Below, piece after piece: positions 1 to 7,032 of a stretch of 8,895 bases of DNA (its first letter is position 1; every line of letters starts with the position of its first letter). Source of the DNA: Bacteroidetes bacterium ADurb.Bin302 (GTDB lineage: Bacteria > Bacteroidota > Bacteroidia > Bacteroidales > Paludibacteraceae). A program made the position numbers and the translations under genes. Location of the stretch: NCBI GenBank assembly GCA_002069025.1, contig MWBK01000262.1, forward strand, positions 1-8,895, in the 5' to 3' direction. Below the pieces are notes generated by a model. That model did not search any database, was not told where the DNA came from, and saw only the letters and a list, made by a program, of their open reading frames with translations.

Positions 1-194
1 GAATCGCTTTTGAAATTGATTCTTATATATCATTTTTGCAATCTATATATCCCAATCTTTTGACTTTTTTAACAGGTGGTGATGCTTTTTTCTTTGCCAA
101 GAAATTAAAAAGTAGCATCTTTGTATCTCCGAATTTGCTCCTAATAGGTTTGAATTGCATATTAAACTATAATTTATGTCCCATACACGAATAA
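1..194 (+). CDS. coaX: Type III pantothenate kinase, C-terminal end (partial)
   Basis: The reading frame enters the window at base 3 and runs for 63 residues to a TAA stop at 192-194; the 5' part lies outside the window. The visible part contains TGGDA followed by FFAKKL, and then a PNLLLIGL stretch near the end. This is the usual end of CoaX, where the TGG motif helps form the adenosine-binding part of the ATP site and a P-N-L-x-L-x-G-L segment closes the protein. The family phosphorylates pantothenate, the first step of coenzyme A synthesis, in the cytoplasm. Its last 19 bases overlap the next gene in another frame, which suggests co-transcription. The assignment rests on a short fragment, but the motif order is characteristic. 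Confidence 0.85.
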   Translation, partial: IAFEIDSYISFLQSIYPNLLTFLTGGDAFFFAKKLKSSIFVSPNLLLIGLNCILNYNLCPIHE

Positions 195-1423
195 TAACTA
201 CCATAATATTTTTTGCAATAACAGCGGTCTGTTTATCGCAAAATAATACACTGTCTCCTTATTCGCGTTATGGGTATGGTGAATTGCAGAGTCAGTCATT
301 TGCCGCAACTCAGTCAATGGGTGGTTTGGGCTATGGAATACGTGATAAGCGAAATATTAATCCTATGAATCCGGCTTCATATACATCAATAGATAGTTTA
401 ACTTTCATGATGGATATTGGAGTATCAGGTGTCGTTGATGGTTTGAATACAGGAGATGCTAGTTTTACTCAATTCACAGGAAATCTTGATTATGTTGCAT
501 TTCAATTTCCTTTATGGAAATTTATGGCAGTAAGTTTTGGTATACTTCCATATTCGTCTGTCGGATATGATTACACTTCTACCTCTACGCAAGATCCATA
601 TGAAGAGCCCGATAGTTTGCTTTCAGTTAAGCAATCTTTTTATGGCACAGGTGGCTTTACACAAGTTTATTTAGGTTTATCTTTCGATATCCTTAATCGC
701 GTGGCAATCGGTATTAATGGTCGTTATATGTTTGGAAATATAAAACATATACGTCAAGTAACATTTCCTGAGGAAAATCTTTATGTGGGAACAACACAAA
801 CTACTGCATTGTATTCCAATTCATTCCTTTGTGATTTAGGTTTGCAATATCATCAACCTATAGGAAATGATGAATTAGTTATAGGAGGAACATATGCTTT
901 TAAACTTCCTATGAATATAACCAGTCAAATTACAACAATTACAAACACGACAGTGACTGATGATACTAAAAATGATTTTGACTATCCACAAACAATAGGA
1001 GTTGGTGCTTCTTATCGTATAGGTGAAATGATTTTAGTCGGTGCCGATTATTCGTGGCAAAATTTTAAAGATTCACGTTACTATGGATATACAGATACTT
1101 TAGCTAATCGTTCAAAATGCGCTATAGGTATCGAATATGTACCCAAAGTGAATTCAAAAAAATATTATGAGACTATGTGTTATCGTTTAGGTGCAAATTA
1201 TTCAAATTCATACGCAAAAGTTAATGGTGCATACTATAACGAATTCGCAATTACTATGGGTATCGGTTTCCCTTTGTTTAGTTCACTTACAACATTAAAT
1301 TTATTATTAGAATATGGCCAACGTGGTTCTGTATCAACAACAAAATTGCTTGAACAGTATTTCAAAATTGGATTGAATGTGTCTTTGAACGAACGTTGGT
1401 TTGTTAAAAGGAAATTTAATTAA
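176..1423 (+). CDS. Putative outer-membrane beta-barrel protein, uncharacterised
   Basis: A 415-residue exported protein. Residues 1-21 look like a signal peptide: a short basic start, a hydrophobic stretch TTIIFFAITAV, and probable cleavage near LSQ. The mature N-terminus carries SPYSRYGYGEL (27-37) and NPASYTSIDSL (65-75), a pattern I associate with a Bacteroidetes outer-membrane family distantly like FadL-type barrels. The rest alternates polar and hydrophobic residues with many Tyr, Gly and Phe, as in transmembrane beta-strands, and ends in a strand-like tail with aromatic and basic residues (NERWFVKRKFN). The ATG lies inside the end of coaX; I chose it because the signal peptide begins there. 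No ligand or enzymatic motif is visible, so the function is unknown. Its place before a secreted TPR protein and lptC suggests an envelope role (inference). C19 is not in a convincing lipobox. Confidence 0.75.
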   Translation: MSHTRIITTIIFFAITAVCLSQNNTLSPYSRYGYGELQSQSFAATQSMGGLGYGIRDKRNINPMNPASYTSIDSLTFMMDIGVSGVVDGLNTGDASFTQFTGNLDYVAFQFPLWKFMAVSFGILPYSSVGYDYTSTSTQDPYEEPDSLLSVKQSFYGTGGFTQVYLGLSFDILNRVAIGINGRYMFGNIKHIRQVTFPEENLYVGTTQTTALYSNSFLCDLGLQYHQPIGNDELVIGGTYAFKLPMNITSQITTITNTTVTDDTKNDFDYPQTIGVGASYRIGEMILVGADYSWQNFKDSRYYGYTDTLANRSKCAIGIEYVPKVNSKKYYETMCYRLGANYSNSYAKVNGAYYNEFAITMGIGFPLFSSLTTLNLLLEYGQRGSVSTTKLLEQYFKIGLNVSLNERWFVKRKFN

Positions 1424-1451
1424 TACAATATACAACTTTAACATTACGGAA

Positions 1452-2810
1452 ATGAAAAACTTTAAGTACATTTTTATGGTAGGAGCGTTAATAAGCTCTA
1501 TATCTGCGTATAGCGCAAAAGGTGTCGATGATGGAAGTCGCTTTGGAACAGGTGAAGATAGTATCCGTTGTATCGAAAATCTAAGTCTTTATGGCAGTTA
1601 TTATAAAATTAAAGATTATGAATCTGCGTATAACAGCTGGAAGATTGTTTATGACGAATGTCCTAAAGCAGGTGGTCGTACTCTTTATAGTCAAGGTGCA
1701 TTTTTAATTGCTACTAAAATGAGCAAAGAAAAAGATGCAGTTAAAAAACAAGAATGGTTTAAAATGTTGATGGAATGCTATGATAAGCGTATTCAATATT
1801 TTGGAGACGATAAAAATTATCCCGGACCATGGATACGTGGACGTCAAGCTATTGATTATATAAACTATTCCGGTGATGTAGATTTAATAACAAAAGCATT
1901 ACCATGGTTAAAAACAGCAGTTGATTATATGGGCGAAAAATGTGATGCTGACGTTTTGAATGCTTATTTCCAAATGTTGGAAAAGCAATATGAATCAAAT
2001 AAAGATGAATATAGAACAAATTTTATTAACGAATATTTAAGATTGGGTTCAATATTAGATGGTAGAATTGCAAAAGCAGATAAATATGTTCCAAACTATC
2101 AATTAGTGCGCAATAATATTAATCAAATGTTTACCAATAGTGGTGCTGCCGATTGTGCTACACTTGAAAGCGTATTTGCATCAAAAGTTGAAACGTCTAA
2201 AGACAATGTTGATGAACTAGGAACTATTATAACTTTGTTCTCAAGAGCGGGATGTAAAGAATCTGATGTTTATTTTAAAGCATCTTTATATGCTCATAAA
2301 TTGAATCCTACAGCAGAAACAGCTGCAGGATGCGGTTATCAAGCAGCAAAGAAAAAAGAATATTCAAATGCAGTTCGTTTCTTTAACGAAGCAATTAAAT
2401 TGGCTGATAATGATTCTGTTAAATATGAATATCAATATATAATAGCTGCTTTGGAGATGCAAATGGATCATTACACAGAAGCTCGTGCAGCTGCAAGACG
2501 TGCAATAGAACTTGATCCATCTAATGGCGCTCCATATATCTTAATAGCTCAAATGTATGCAGACAATAGTCATAATCCATATACTGATGACAAGATTTTA
2601 GCAAAAACTGTTTATTGGGCGGCTGTTGATAAATTAGAGAAAGCAAAATCAGTCGATCCTTCAATTGCAGACAAAGCACAACAACTTATAAATAGCTATC
2701 GCAAATTTTACCCTTCAAAAGAAGATGTATTCTTTAAACCGGAATTGAATGTTGGAGAATTGTTCTTAATTGGTGGATGGATAGGGGAGACAGTTCGTTG
2801 TAGGGACTAA
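1452..2810 (+). CDS. Secreted tetratricopeptide-repeat (TPR) protein
   Basis: A 452-residue protein from the ATG at 1452. The frame could open at 1401, but that start overlaps the previous gene and puts 17 extra residues before a normal signal peptide (MKNFKYIFMVGALISSISA, cleavage around AYSA). Helical repeats fill the mature part. The clearest TPR units are residues about 288-321 (AAKKKEYSNAVRFFNEAIKL) and 322-356 (EARAAARRAIELDPSN), with a likely third from 357 to 400 and a degenerate one at 44-75. No catalytic motif is seen; TPRs normally bind other proteins, here probably in the periplasm. Eight cysteines lie in the mature part. It starts 28 bases after the outer-membrane protein gene and ends 12 bases before lptC, so a joint function with these is plausible but unproven. 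Confidence 0.75.
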   Translation: MKNFKYIFMVGALISSISAYSAKGVDDGSRFGTGEDSIRCIENLSLYGSYYKIKDYESAYNSWKIVYDECPKAGGRTLYSQGAFLIATKMSKEKDAVKKQEWFKMLMECYDKRIQYFGDDKNYPGPWIRGRQAIDYINYSGDVDLITKALPWLKTAVDYMGEKCDADVLNAYFQMLEKQYESNKDEYRTNFINEYLRLGSILDGRIAKADKYVPNYQLVRNNINQMFTNSGAADCATLESVFASKVETSKDNVDELGTIITLFSRAGCKESDVYFKASLYAHKLNPTAETAAGCGYQAAKKKEYSNAVRFFNEAIKLADNDSVKYEYQYIIAALEMQMDHYTEARAAARRAIELDPSNGAPYILIAQMYADNSHNPYTDDKILAKTVYWAAVDKLEKAKSVDPSIADKAQQLINSYRKFYPSKEDVFFKPELNVGELFLIGGWIGETVRCRD

Positions 2811-2822
2811 GTTTTTTCTGAT

Positions 2823-3428
2823 TTGAAGAAAATATTAATTAAATATCTTAATACTTACATAACGGTCGCTTTTTTAGCAACCGTTATGTTTGTGTTTATT
2901 TCCTGTTCATCTCGAGTTAAATCCACGGAAGAATTATCCAATTCACGTGATTCTATCGCACTAATTCATGCATGGGATGTTTCAACTGTTATATCAGATT
3001 CTGGAATTACCAGATATCGTCTTGAAACACCTGAATGGTTGGTATTTGACAAAGCAGAGGAACCATATTGGGATTTTCCACATGGAATACATTTAGAAAA
3101 ATTTGATGAAAATTTAAATGTTTATGCAAATGTAGATGCGGATACAGCAATATATTACAATCATAAAGAAATGTGGATTTTGAGTGGGAACGTAAAGGCA
3201 ATGAATCTTGATGGAGAAAAATTTGAGTCCGAAAAATTATTCGTGGAGCAAAGAAATGATCGTATTTACACAGACAGATTTGTAACCATAACACAAAAAG
3301 AACGTATAATTAATGGAATTGGTTTAGAATCCAATCAAAAGTTAACAAAATATACTATATTGGAACCGCAAGGTATAATACCTATAGAAGAAGCACCTGA
3401 TTCTGTTTCAACATCTGAAAATCAGTAA
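2823..3428 (+). CDS. lptC: LptC-family lipoprotein, LPS export
   Basis: A 201-residue protein starting at TTG (2823). No ATG or GTG lies between the previous stop and this codon, and only this start gives a full signal sequence: MKKILIKYLN, a hydrophobic core, then lipobox FISC with C28 as the lipidated residue. The ATG at 2886 would leave six residues before the cysteine. Residues about 55-180 match the LptC/YrbK beta-jellyroll: ISDSGITRYRLETPEW, then YWDFPHGIHLEKFD, DADTAIYY, SGNVKAMNLDGEKFESE, and NGIGLESNQ near the end. In proteobacteria LptC is a membrane-anchored periplasmic link that receives lipopolysaccharide from LptBFG and passes it to LptA; here the anchor would be a lipid. No acidic surface-export signal follows the cysteine. 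A strong hairpin sits in its signal-peptide codons. Confidence 0.87.
   Translation: MKKILIKYLNTYITVAFLATVMFVFISCSSRVKSTEELSNSRDSIALIHAWDVSTVISDSGITRYRLETPEWLVFDKAEEPYWDFPHGIHLEKFDENLNVYANVDADTAIYYNHKEMWILSGNVKAMNLDGEKFESEKLFVEQRNDRIYTDRFVTITQKERIINGIGLESNQKLTKYTILEPQGIIPIEEAPDSVSTSENQ
2857..2889 (+). other. Inverted repeat / RNA hairpin in the start of lptC
   Basis: ACATAACGGT at 2857-2866 is perfectly complementary to ACCGTTATGT at 2880-2889. After one C/A mismatch (2867/2879) the stem continues as GCT (2868-2870) with AGC (2876-2878), leaving a TTTTT loop. That is 13 pairs in 14 positions. It lies in codons 12-23 of lptC, starting about 34 bases after the TTG start, and is followed by a moderately T-rich stretch. 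The pairing is directly visible. A role as attenuator, mRNA stability element or protein site is inference. Confidence 0.6.
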
Positions 3429-3433
3429 TTAAT

Positions 3434-4687
3434 ATGAGTTCTACTATTGTCATAATCATAATTTCGTTGTTATTTTCAGCTTTTTTTTCAGGCATGGAAA
3501 TAGCGTTTGTTTCATCTAACAAACTTCGATTTGAAATGGATAAACAACGTAAAACGCTAACATCTTCCATACTTAATATATTTTATACAAGACCGGATAG
3601 ATACATCTCTACAATTTTAGTTGGAAACAACATAGCATTAGTCATTTATGGTATACAAATGGCAAATTTATTGCATCCGTTTTTACTACCATTAGGCAGT
3701 GATGCATTAATAGCATTGATTCAGACACTGCTTTCGACATTTCTTATTCTTATAACAGGAGAGTTTATTCCGAAAATATTGTTTAAAATCAATCCTAATT
3801 TTTGGATGAACACATTTGCAGCGCCTTTATTATTAATATATGTGATTCTATATCCGATATCTGTTTTTATGACTTTATTGTCAAAAGCTATAATTCGTTT
3901 GTTTGGAATTAAAGTTGCAGAGCGCTCAGGGCGTTTGCTTGGAAGGGTCGACTTAAATTTTCTTTTGCATGAATCTGTTGATAATCACAATAATAAGAAA
4001 GATGAAATTAATAATGAAGTTAAAATCTTTCAAAATGCCCTTGACTTCTCAAAAGTAAAACTACGCGACTGTATGGTTCCAAGAACGGAAATTGAAGCAG
4101 TAGATTCCGATACTGTATTAGAAGAGCTAACGCAGCGTTTTGTATCGTCAGGTTGTTCAAAAATTTTAGTCTATAAAGAGAGTATAGATAATATCATAGG
4201 TTATATACATTCTATTGAGGTGTATAAACATCCTAAAAAATGGCAAGATAAGATTATTTTAGTACCGATTGTTCCGGAAACAATGGCTGCAAATAAATTG
4301 ATGAATTTACTGCTATTGAAAAAGAAAAGTCTAGCAGTTGTGGTAGACGAATTTGGCGGTACTGCAGGTATTGTAACTTTGGAGGATATTGTAGAAGAGA
4401 TTTTTGGCGAAATTGAAGATGAACATGATACGCAAGAATACGTAGAAAAACGTATTAATGATCATGAACTGGTACTTTCAGGAAGATTGGAAATAGATTA
4501 TATCAATGAGCAATTCGGATTGCAATTGCCTACTTCTGATGAATACTTAACGATAGCCGGTTTAATATTACATATTTATCAAGGATTCCCACAAACGAAC
4601 GATGAAATTAAGTCTGGGAATTATTTGTTTAAAGTTTTAAAAGTAACTCACAATAAAATTGAATTAGTACGATTGATAATACAATAA
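3434..4687 (+). CDS. CorC/HlyC-type membrane protein (DUF21, CBS pair, CorC domain)
   Basis: A 417-residue inner-membrane protein with the full CNNM/CorC layout. DUF21 covers residues 1 to about 180, with hydrophobic segments near 3-26, 58-80, 90-117 and 127-153 and the motifs SGMEIAFVSSNK (19-30), VGNNIAL (63-69) and GEFIPK (109-114). A cytoplasmic CBS pair follows: MVPRTEIEAV (214-223), then VVVDEFGGTAGIVTLEDIVE (302-321) and FGEIEDEHD. The CorC_HlyC domain lies at about 340-415, with LSGRLEIDYINEQFGL. Characterised relatives export or sense Mg2+ with nucleotide bound at the CBS pair; older annotations say 'hemolysin', which nothing here supports. The Bacteroidetes gliding protein GldE has the same layout, but no gldD is nearby, so I give no symbol. 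The start is 5 bases after the lptC stop, so the two are surely co-transcribed. Confidence 0.9.
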   Translation: MSSTIVIIIISLLFSAFFSGMEIAFVSSNKLRFEMDKQRKTLTSSILNIFYTRPDRYISTILVGNNIALVIYGIQMANLLHPFLLPLGSDALIALIQTLLSTFLILITGEFIPKILFKINPNFWMNTFAAPLLLIYVILYPISVFMTLLSKAIIRLFGIKVAERSGRLLGRVDLNFLLHESVDNHNNKKDEINNEVKIFQNALDFSKVKLRDCMVPRTEIEAVDSDTVLEELTQRFVSSGCSKILVYKESIDNIIGYIHSIEVYKHPKKWQDKIILVPIVPETMAANKLMNLLLLKKKSLAVVVDEFGGTAGIVTLEDIVEEIFGEIEDEHDTQEYVEKRINDHELVLSGRLEIDYINEQFGLQLPTSDEYLTIAGLILHIYQGFPQTNDEIKSGNYLFKVLKVTHNKIELVRLIIQ

Positions 4688-4715
4688 AAATGAAGTGCAT
4701 TATTTAAAAAATTTG

Positions 4716-4723
4716 TATCTTCG
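4716..4723 (+). promoter_or_regulatory. Candidate Bacteroidetes -7 promoter element upstream of ppiD
   Basis: TATCTTCG, followed by CAACC, matches five of the six fixed bases of TAnnTTTG, the -7 element used by the Bacteroidetes primary sigma factor. It sits 52 bases before the ppiD ATG, in the only sizeable gap inside the first gene block, and would give a leader of roughly 45 bases. I see no convincing -33 TTTG at the usual distance; the region at 4691-4698 is a poor match. The element would let ppiD be transcribed apart from the upstream operon. Confidence 0.5.
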
Positions 4724-4775
4724 CAACCTAATTGTTCAGCAAATTTAAAAACAATAATATTATTTTTCATATAAA

Positions 4776-6860
4776 ATGGCAACATTACAAAAAATCAGAC
4801 AAAGAGGAGTCTTTTTGACAGTTATTATCGGTCTTGCATTATTGGCCTTTATCATAGGAGGCATTGATTTTAATTCTATATTTGGTAAATCCAGAACAGT
4901 GGTTGCAAAAGTAGATGGCGATGAAATCGATATACGCGAATATGAAAAGCGTATTGACGAAATGACAGCTTTCTATAAGATTGAATCAGGACAAAATAGT
5001 TTGTCAGACCAATATGTTAATCAAGTACGTAATTCTGTATGGAATTCTTGGTTAACAGAGAAAATATTGGGTGAACAATGCAAGAAATTAGGTATTGTTG
5101 TTTCTGATGATGAATTAGCTGATCGCTTAACAGGTTCTAATCCACATCCAATGTTGAATCAGTTACGTGCATTTTATAATCCGGAAACAGGTGGGTTTGA
5201 TAAAAATGCATTCATTCAGTTTATATCTCAGATAGGTACTGAATCAAATGCAGAAAATGAAGATTATGTAAAATATTGGTCGTTTATACAAAGAACTATT
5301 CGCGAACAGATTTTGGAGGAAAAATATAACACATTAGTTGGTGCATCATTCCAAATTAATGATATAGATGCAAAATATGCGTATGAAGCAAAAAAAGCAT
5401 TTAATATCGAATTTGTTCAAACTCCGTATTCTACACTTCCCGATTCAACTTTTTCTGTAAGTGATAATGAAATCAAAGATCGTTATAATAAAGAAAAAAA
5501 TAATTTCTATAAAGAAGATGAGAGCCGCGAAATCGGAATGATTACATTTGCAATACAACCTTCTCAAAAAGATTTTGAAGATATTAAAACCTGGATTGAA
5601 GGTTTGCAAAATGAATTTGCAACTTCTGCAGATTATATAGCACTTGCAAATCAAAATTCAGATGTTAGTTATACAGGAATTCCTGTAAGCAAATCAGAAA
5701 TTGACCCTGATTTACTTGATTTTGCGTTCAATGGAAAAGCAGGTGATTTTTATGCACCACAATTAAAAGGCCGTACTTACAAAATGGCACGTTTAGTTGA
5801 AACCGGTATAATGGCATCTGATTCAGTTAAAGCGCGCCATATTTTAATTATGGAGTCTTCAAAAGAAAAAACTCAAGCACTTGCAGATAGTTTAACTGCA
5901 GCGCTTAAATCAGGTTCTGATTTTGCAACAACAGCTAAAACATTTTCAAAAGCAGGAACTGCTCAAAATGGTGGCGAATTAGGATGGTTCCGTGATGGTG
6001 ATTTGGACAAAGATTTCAGTGCAGTTTGTATTAAGGCAAACGTAAATGAAATATTCCAATTCCCTATGGGACAAGCAATCCAGATTATACAAGTAACAGA
6101 GAAAACTAAACCGGTTTCTAAGGTTAAGATTTGCGTTTTAGCTCGTGATGTTGAAGCTAGTTCAAGTACATATGGAACTATATATAATCAAGCAAGTCAA
6201 TATGTTGCTAAAAACACAAATCAAGCTGATTTTGAGAAAAATGCTGATCCTTCAAAAGGTGAATTTTTACGTACATATACAGTTACAAAGAATGATAATA
6301 TTATAGCTGATTTAAAAGATTCACGTCAAATAATCCGTTGGGCGTTTGAAAAAGATCTTGGCGATGTAGCTGAAAATGTTTTTGAATGTGGCGATAAATT
6401 TGCTGTAGTTACATTAAAATCAATTACTGAATCAGGAAATCAATCTATTGATGTTGTAAAAGATCAAATTAAATCAGAAATAATTAAAGAGAAAAAATCG
6501 GAGAAAATCGTTGCAGATATGAAAACCCGTTTAGGCTCTTCTCAAGATCTATCTGTTTTGGGCGCTCCTCAGGTAGCAACGAATGTTTCAATGTCTTCTA
6601 ATTATATTCAAAATTTAGGTTCTGAGCCTAAGATGTTAGCAGAATTGGCATCTACAGTAAATCAAAAAGATCTTAAATTCTTCCAAGGTGCAAATTCTAC
6701 AATTGCTGCTAAAGTAACAGAAGTAATACCAAGTCAAACAGAATTTGATGCCAAAGTCGAAATTAACCAGTTGTCAATGCGTCGTCCATATCAATACATG
6801 TTATTTGAATCTTTAAAATCAAGTTCAGACATTACTGATAATCGTATTAACTTCTATTGA
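4776..6860 (+). CDS. ppiD: PpiD/SurA-like membrane-anchored periplasmic peptidyl-prolyl isomerase
   Basis: A 694-residue protein. The N-terminus MATLQKIRQRG followed by one transmembrane segment (about 12-30, VFLTVIIGLALLAFIIGGI) is the PpiD anchor, placing the rest in the periplasm. Residues about 40-250 form the SurA_N/PpiD chaperone region, beginning AKVDGDEIDIREYEKRI. A parvulin rotamase domain lies at about 349-444, with KARHILI (352-358), GGELGWF (399-405) and a terminal strand AIQIIQV (434-440). A long C-terminal part (450-694) completes it, as in Bacteroidetes relatives. The family assists folding of exported and outer-membrane proteins. The first parvulin histidine (H355) is present, but the one expected in the last strand appears to be Q436, so activity may be weak and the chaperone role dominant. 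A candidate promoter precedes the gene and a strong terminator follows. Confidence 0.88.
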   Translation: MATLQKIRQRGVFLTVIIGLALLAFIIGGIDFNSIFGKSRTVVAKVDGDEIDIREYEKRIDEMTAFYKIESGQNSLSDQYVNQVRNSVWNSWLTEKILGEQCKKLGIVVSDDELADRLTGSNPHPMLNQLRAFYNPETGGFDKNAFIQFISQIGTESNAENEDYVKYWSFIQRTIREQILEEKYNTLVGASFQINDIDAKYAYEAKKAFNIEFVQTPYSTLPDSTFSVSDNEIKDRYNKEKNNFYKEDESREIGMITFAIQPSQKDFEDIKTWIEGLQNEFATSADYIALANQNSDVSYTGIPVSKSEIDPDLLDFAFNGKAGDFYAPQLKGRTYKMARLVETGIMASDSVKARHILIMESSKEKTQALADSLTAALKSGSDFATTAKTFSKAGTAQNGGELGWFRDGDLDKDFSAVCIKANVNEIFQFPMGQAIQIIQVTEKTKPVSKVKICVLARDVEASSSTYGTIYNQASQYVAKNTNQADFEKNADPSKGEFLRTYTVTKNDNIIADLKDSRQIIRWAFEKDLGDVAENVFECGDKFAVVTLKSITESGNQSIDVVKDQIKSEIIKEKKSEKIVADMKTRLGSSQDLSVLGAPQVATNVSMSSNYIQNLGSEPKMLAELASTVNQKDLKFFQGANSTIAAKVTEVIPSQTEFDAKVEINQLSMRRPYQYMLFESLKSSSDITDNRINFY

Positions 6861-6894
6861 TTTTATTGTAAATCACATATTATCACTTAAATAT

Positions 6895-6930
6895 AATAAC
6901 CGACTAAGAGATTTTAGTCGGTTATTTTTT
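6895..6930 (+). terminator. Intrinsic terminator after ppiD
   Basis: A 13-base perfect stem, 6895-6907 (AATAACCGACTAA) with 6914-6926 (TTAGTCGGTTATT), encloses a six-base loop GAGATT and runs into a T-tract ending at 6930. It begins 34 bases after the ppiD stop. This is a textbook Rho-independent terminator, and it separates the envelope gene block from the protease gene downstream. Confidence 0.92.
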
Positions 6931-7032
6931 CATTACATATTATGAATTATTGTCATAAATAATGCTTAACCGGCTAATGTGCTTTCGTTTTTTTTTGCTT
7001 ACTTTGGTGTGTGATACAAAAATATTTTTGTT
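6931..7032 (+). promoter_or_regulatory. Promoter region of the M6 protease gene
   Basis: The space between the terminator and the protease ATG must hold its promoter. TACTTTGG at 7000-7007 fits five of six fixed positions of the Bacteroidetes -7 element TAnnTTTG and would give a leader of about 20 bases. A perfect TATTTTTG at 7023-7030 ends only two bases before the ATG, too close unless translation starts further in. No clear -33 TTTG is found at the right distance from 7000. An imperfect AT-rich dyad lies upstream: TTATGA (6940-6945) with TCATAA (6953-6958), flanked by CATTA (6931-6935) and TAATG (6960-6964). It could be an operator, but such a match may arise by chance in AT-rich DNA. Confidence 0.4.

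Noticed and set aside
230..238. Cysteine near the end of the outer-membrane protein's signal peptide as a lipoprotein site
   Set aside because: The residues before C19 (ITAV) do not fit a lipobox, and the mature protein looks like a barrel.
1401..1451. Upstream ATG that would extend the TPR protein by 17 residues
   Set aside because: It overlaps the end of the outer-membrane protein gene and puts polar residues ahead of a complete signal peptide that begins at the ATG at 1452.
3007..3570. Minus-strand open frames at 3007-3294 and 3382-3570
   Set aside because: They lie opposite well-supported lptC and corC sequence and show no recognisable domain; they look like chance open frames in AT-rich DNA.
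4753..4764. AATAATATTATT palindrome before ppiD
   Set aside because: It is a pure A/T palindrome in an A/T-rich leader and is readily explained by composition; the stem would be very weak.
5445..5654. Minus-strand open frame within ppiD
   Set aside because: Its Ile/Phe-rich product is the complement of a Lys/Glu/Asn-rich coding stretch, with no start signal or homology.
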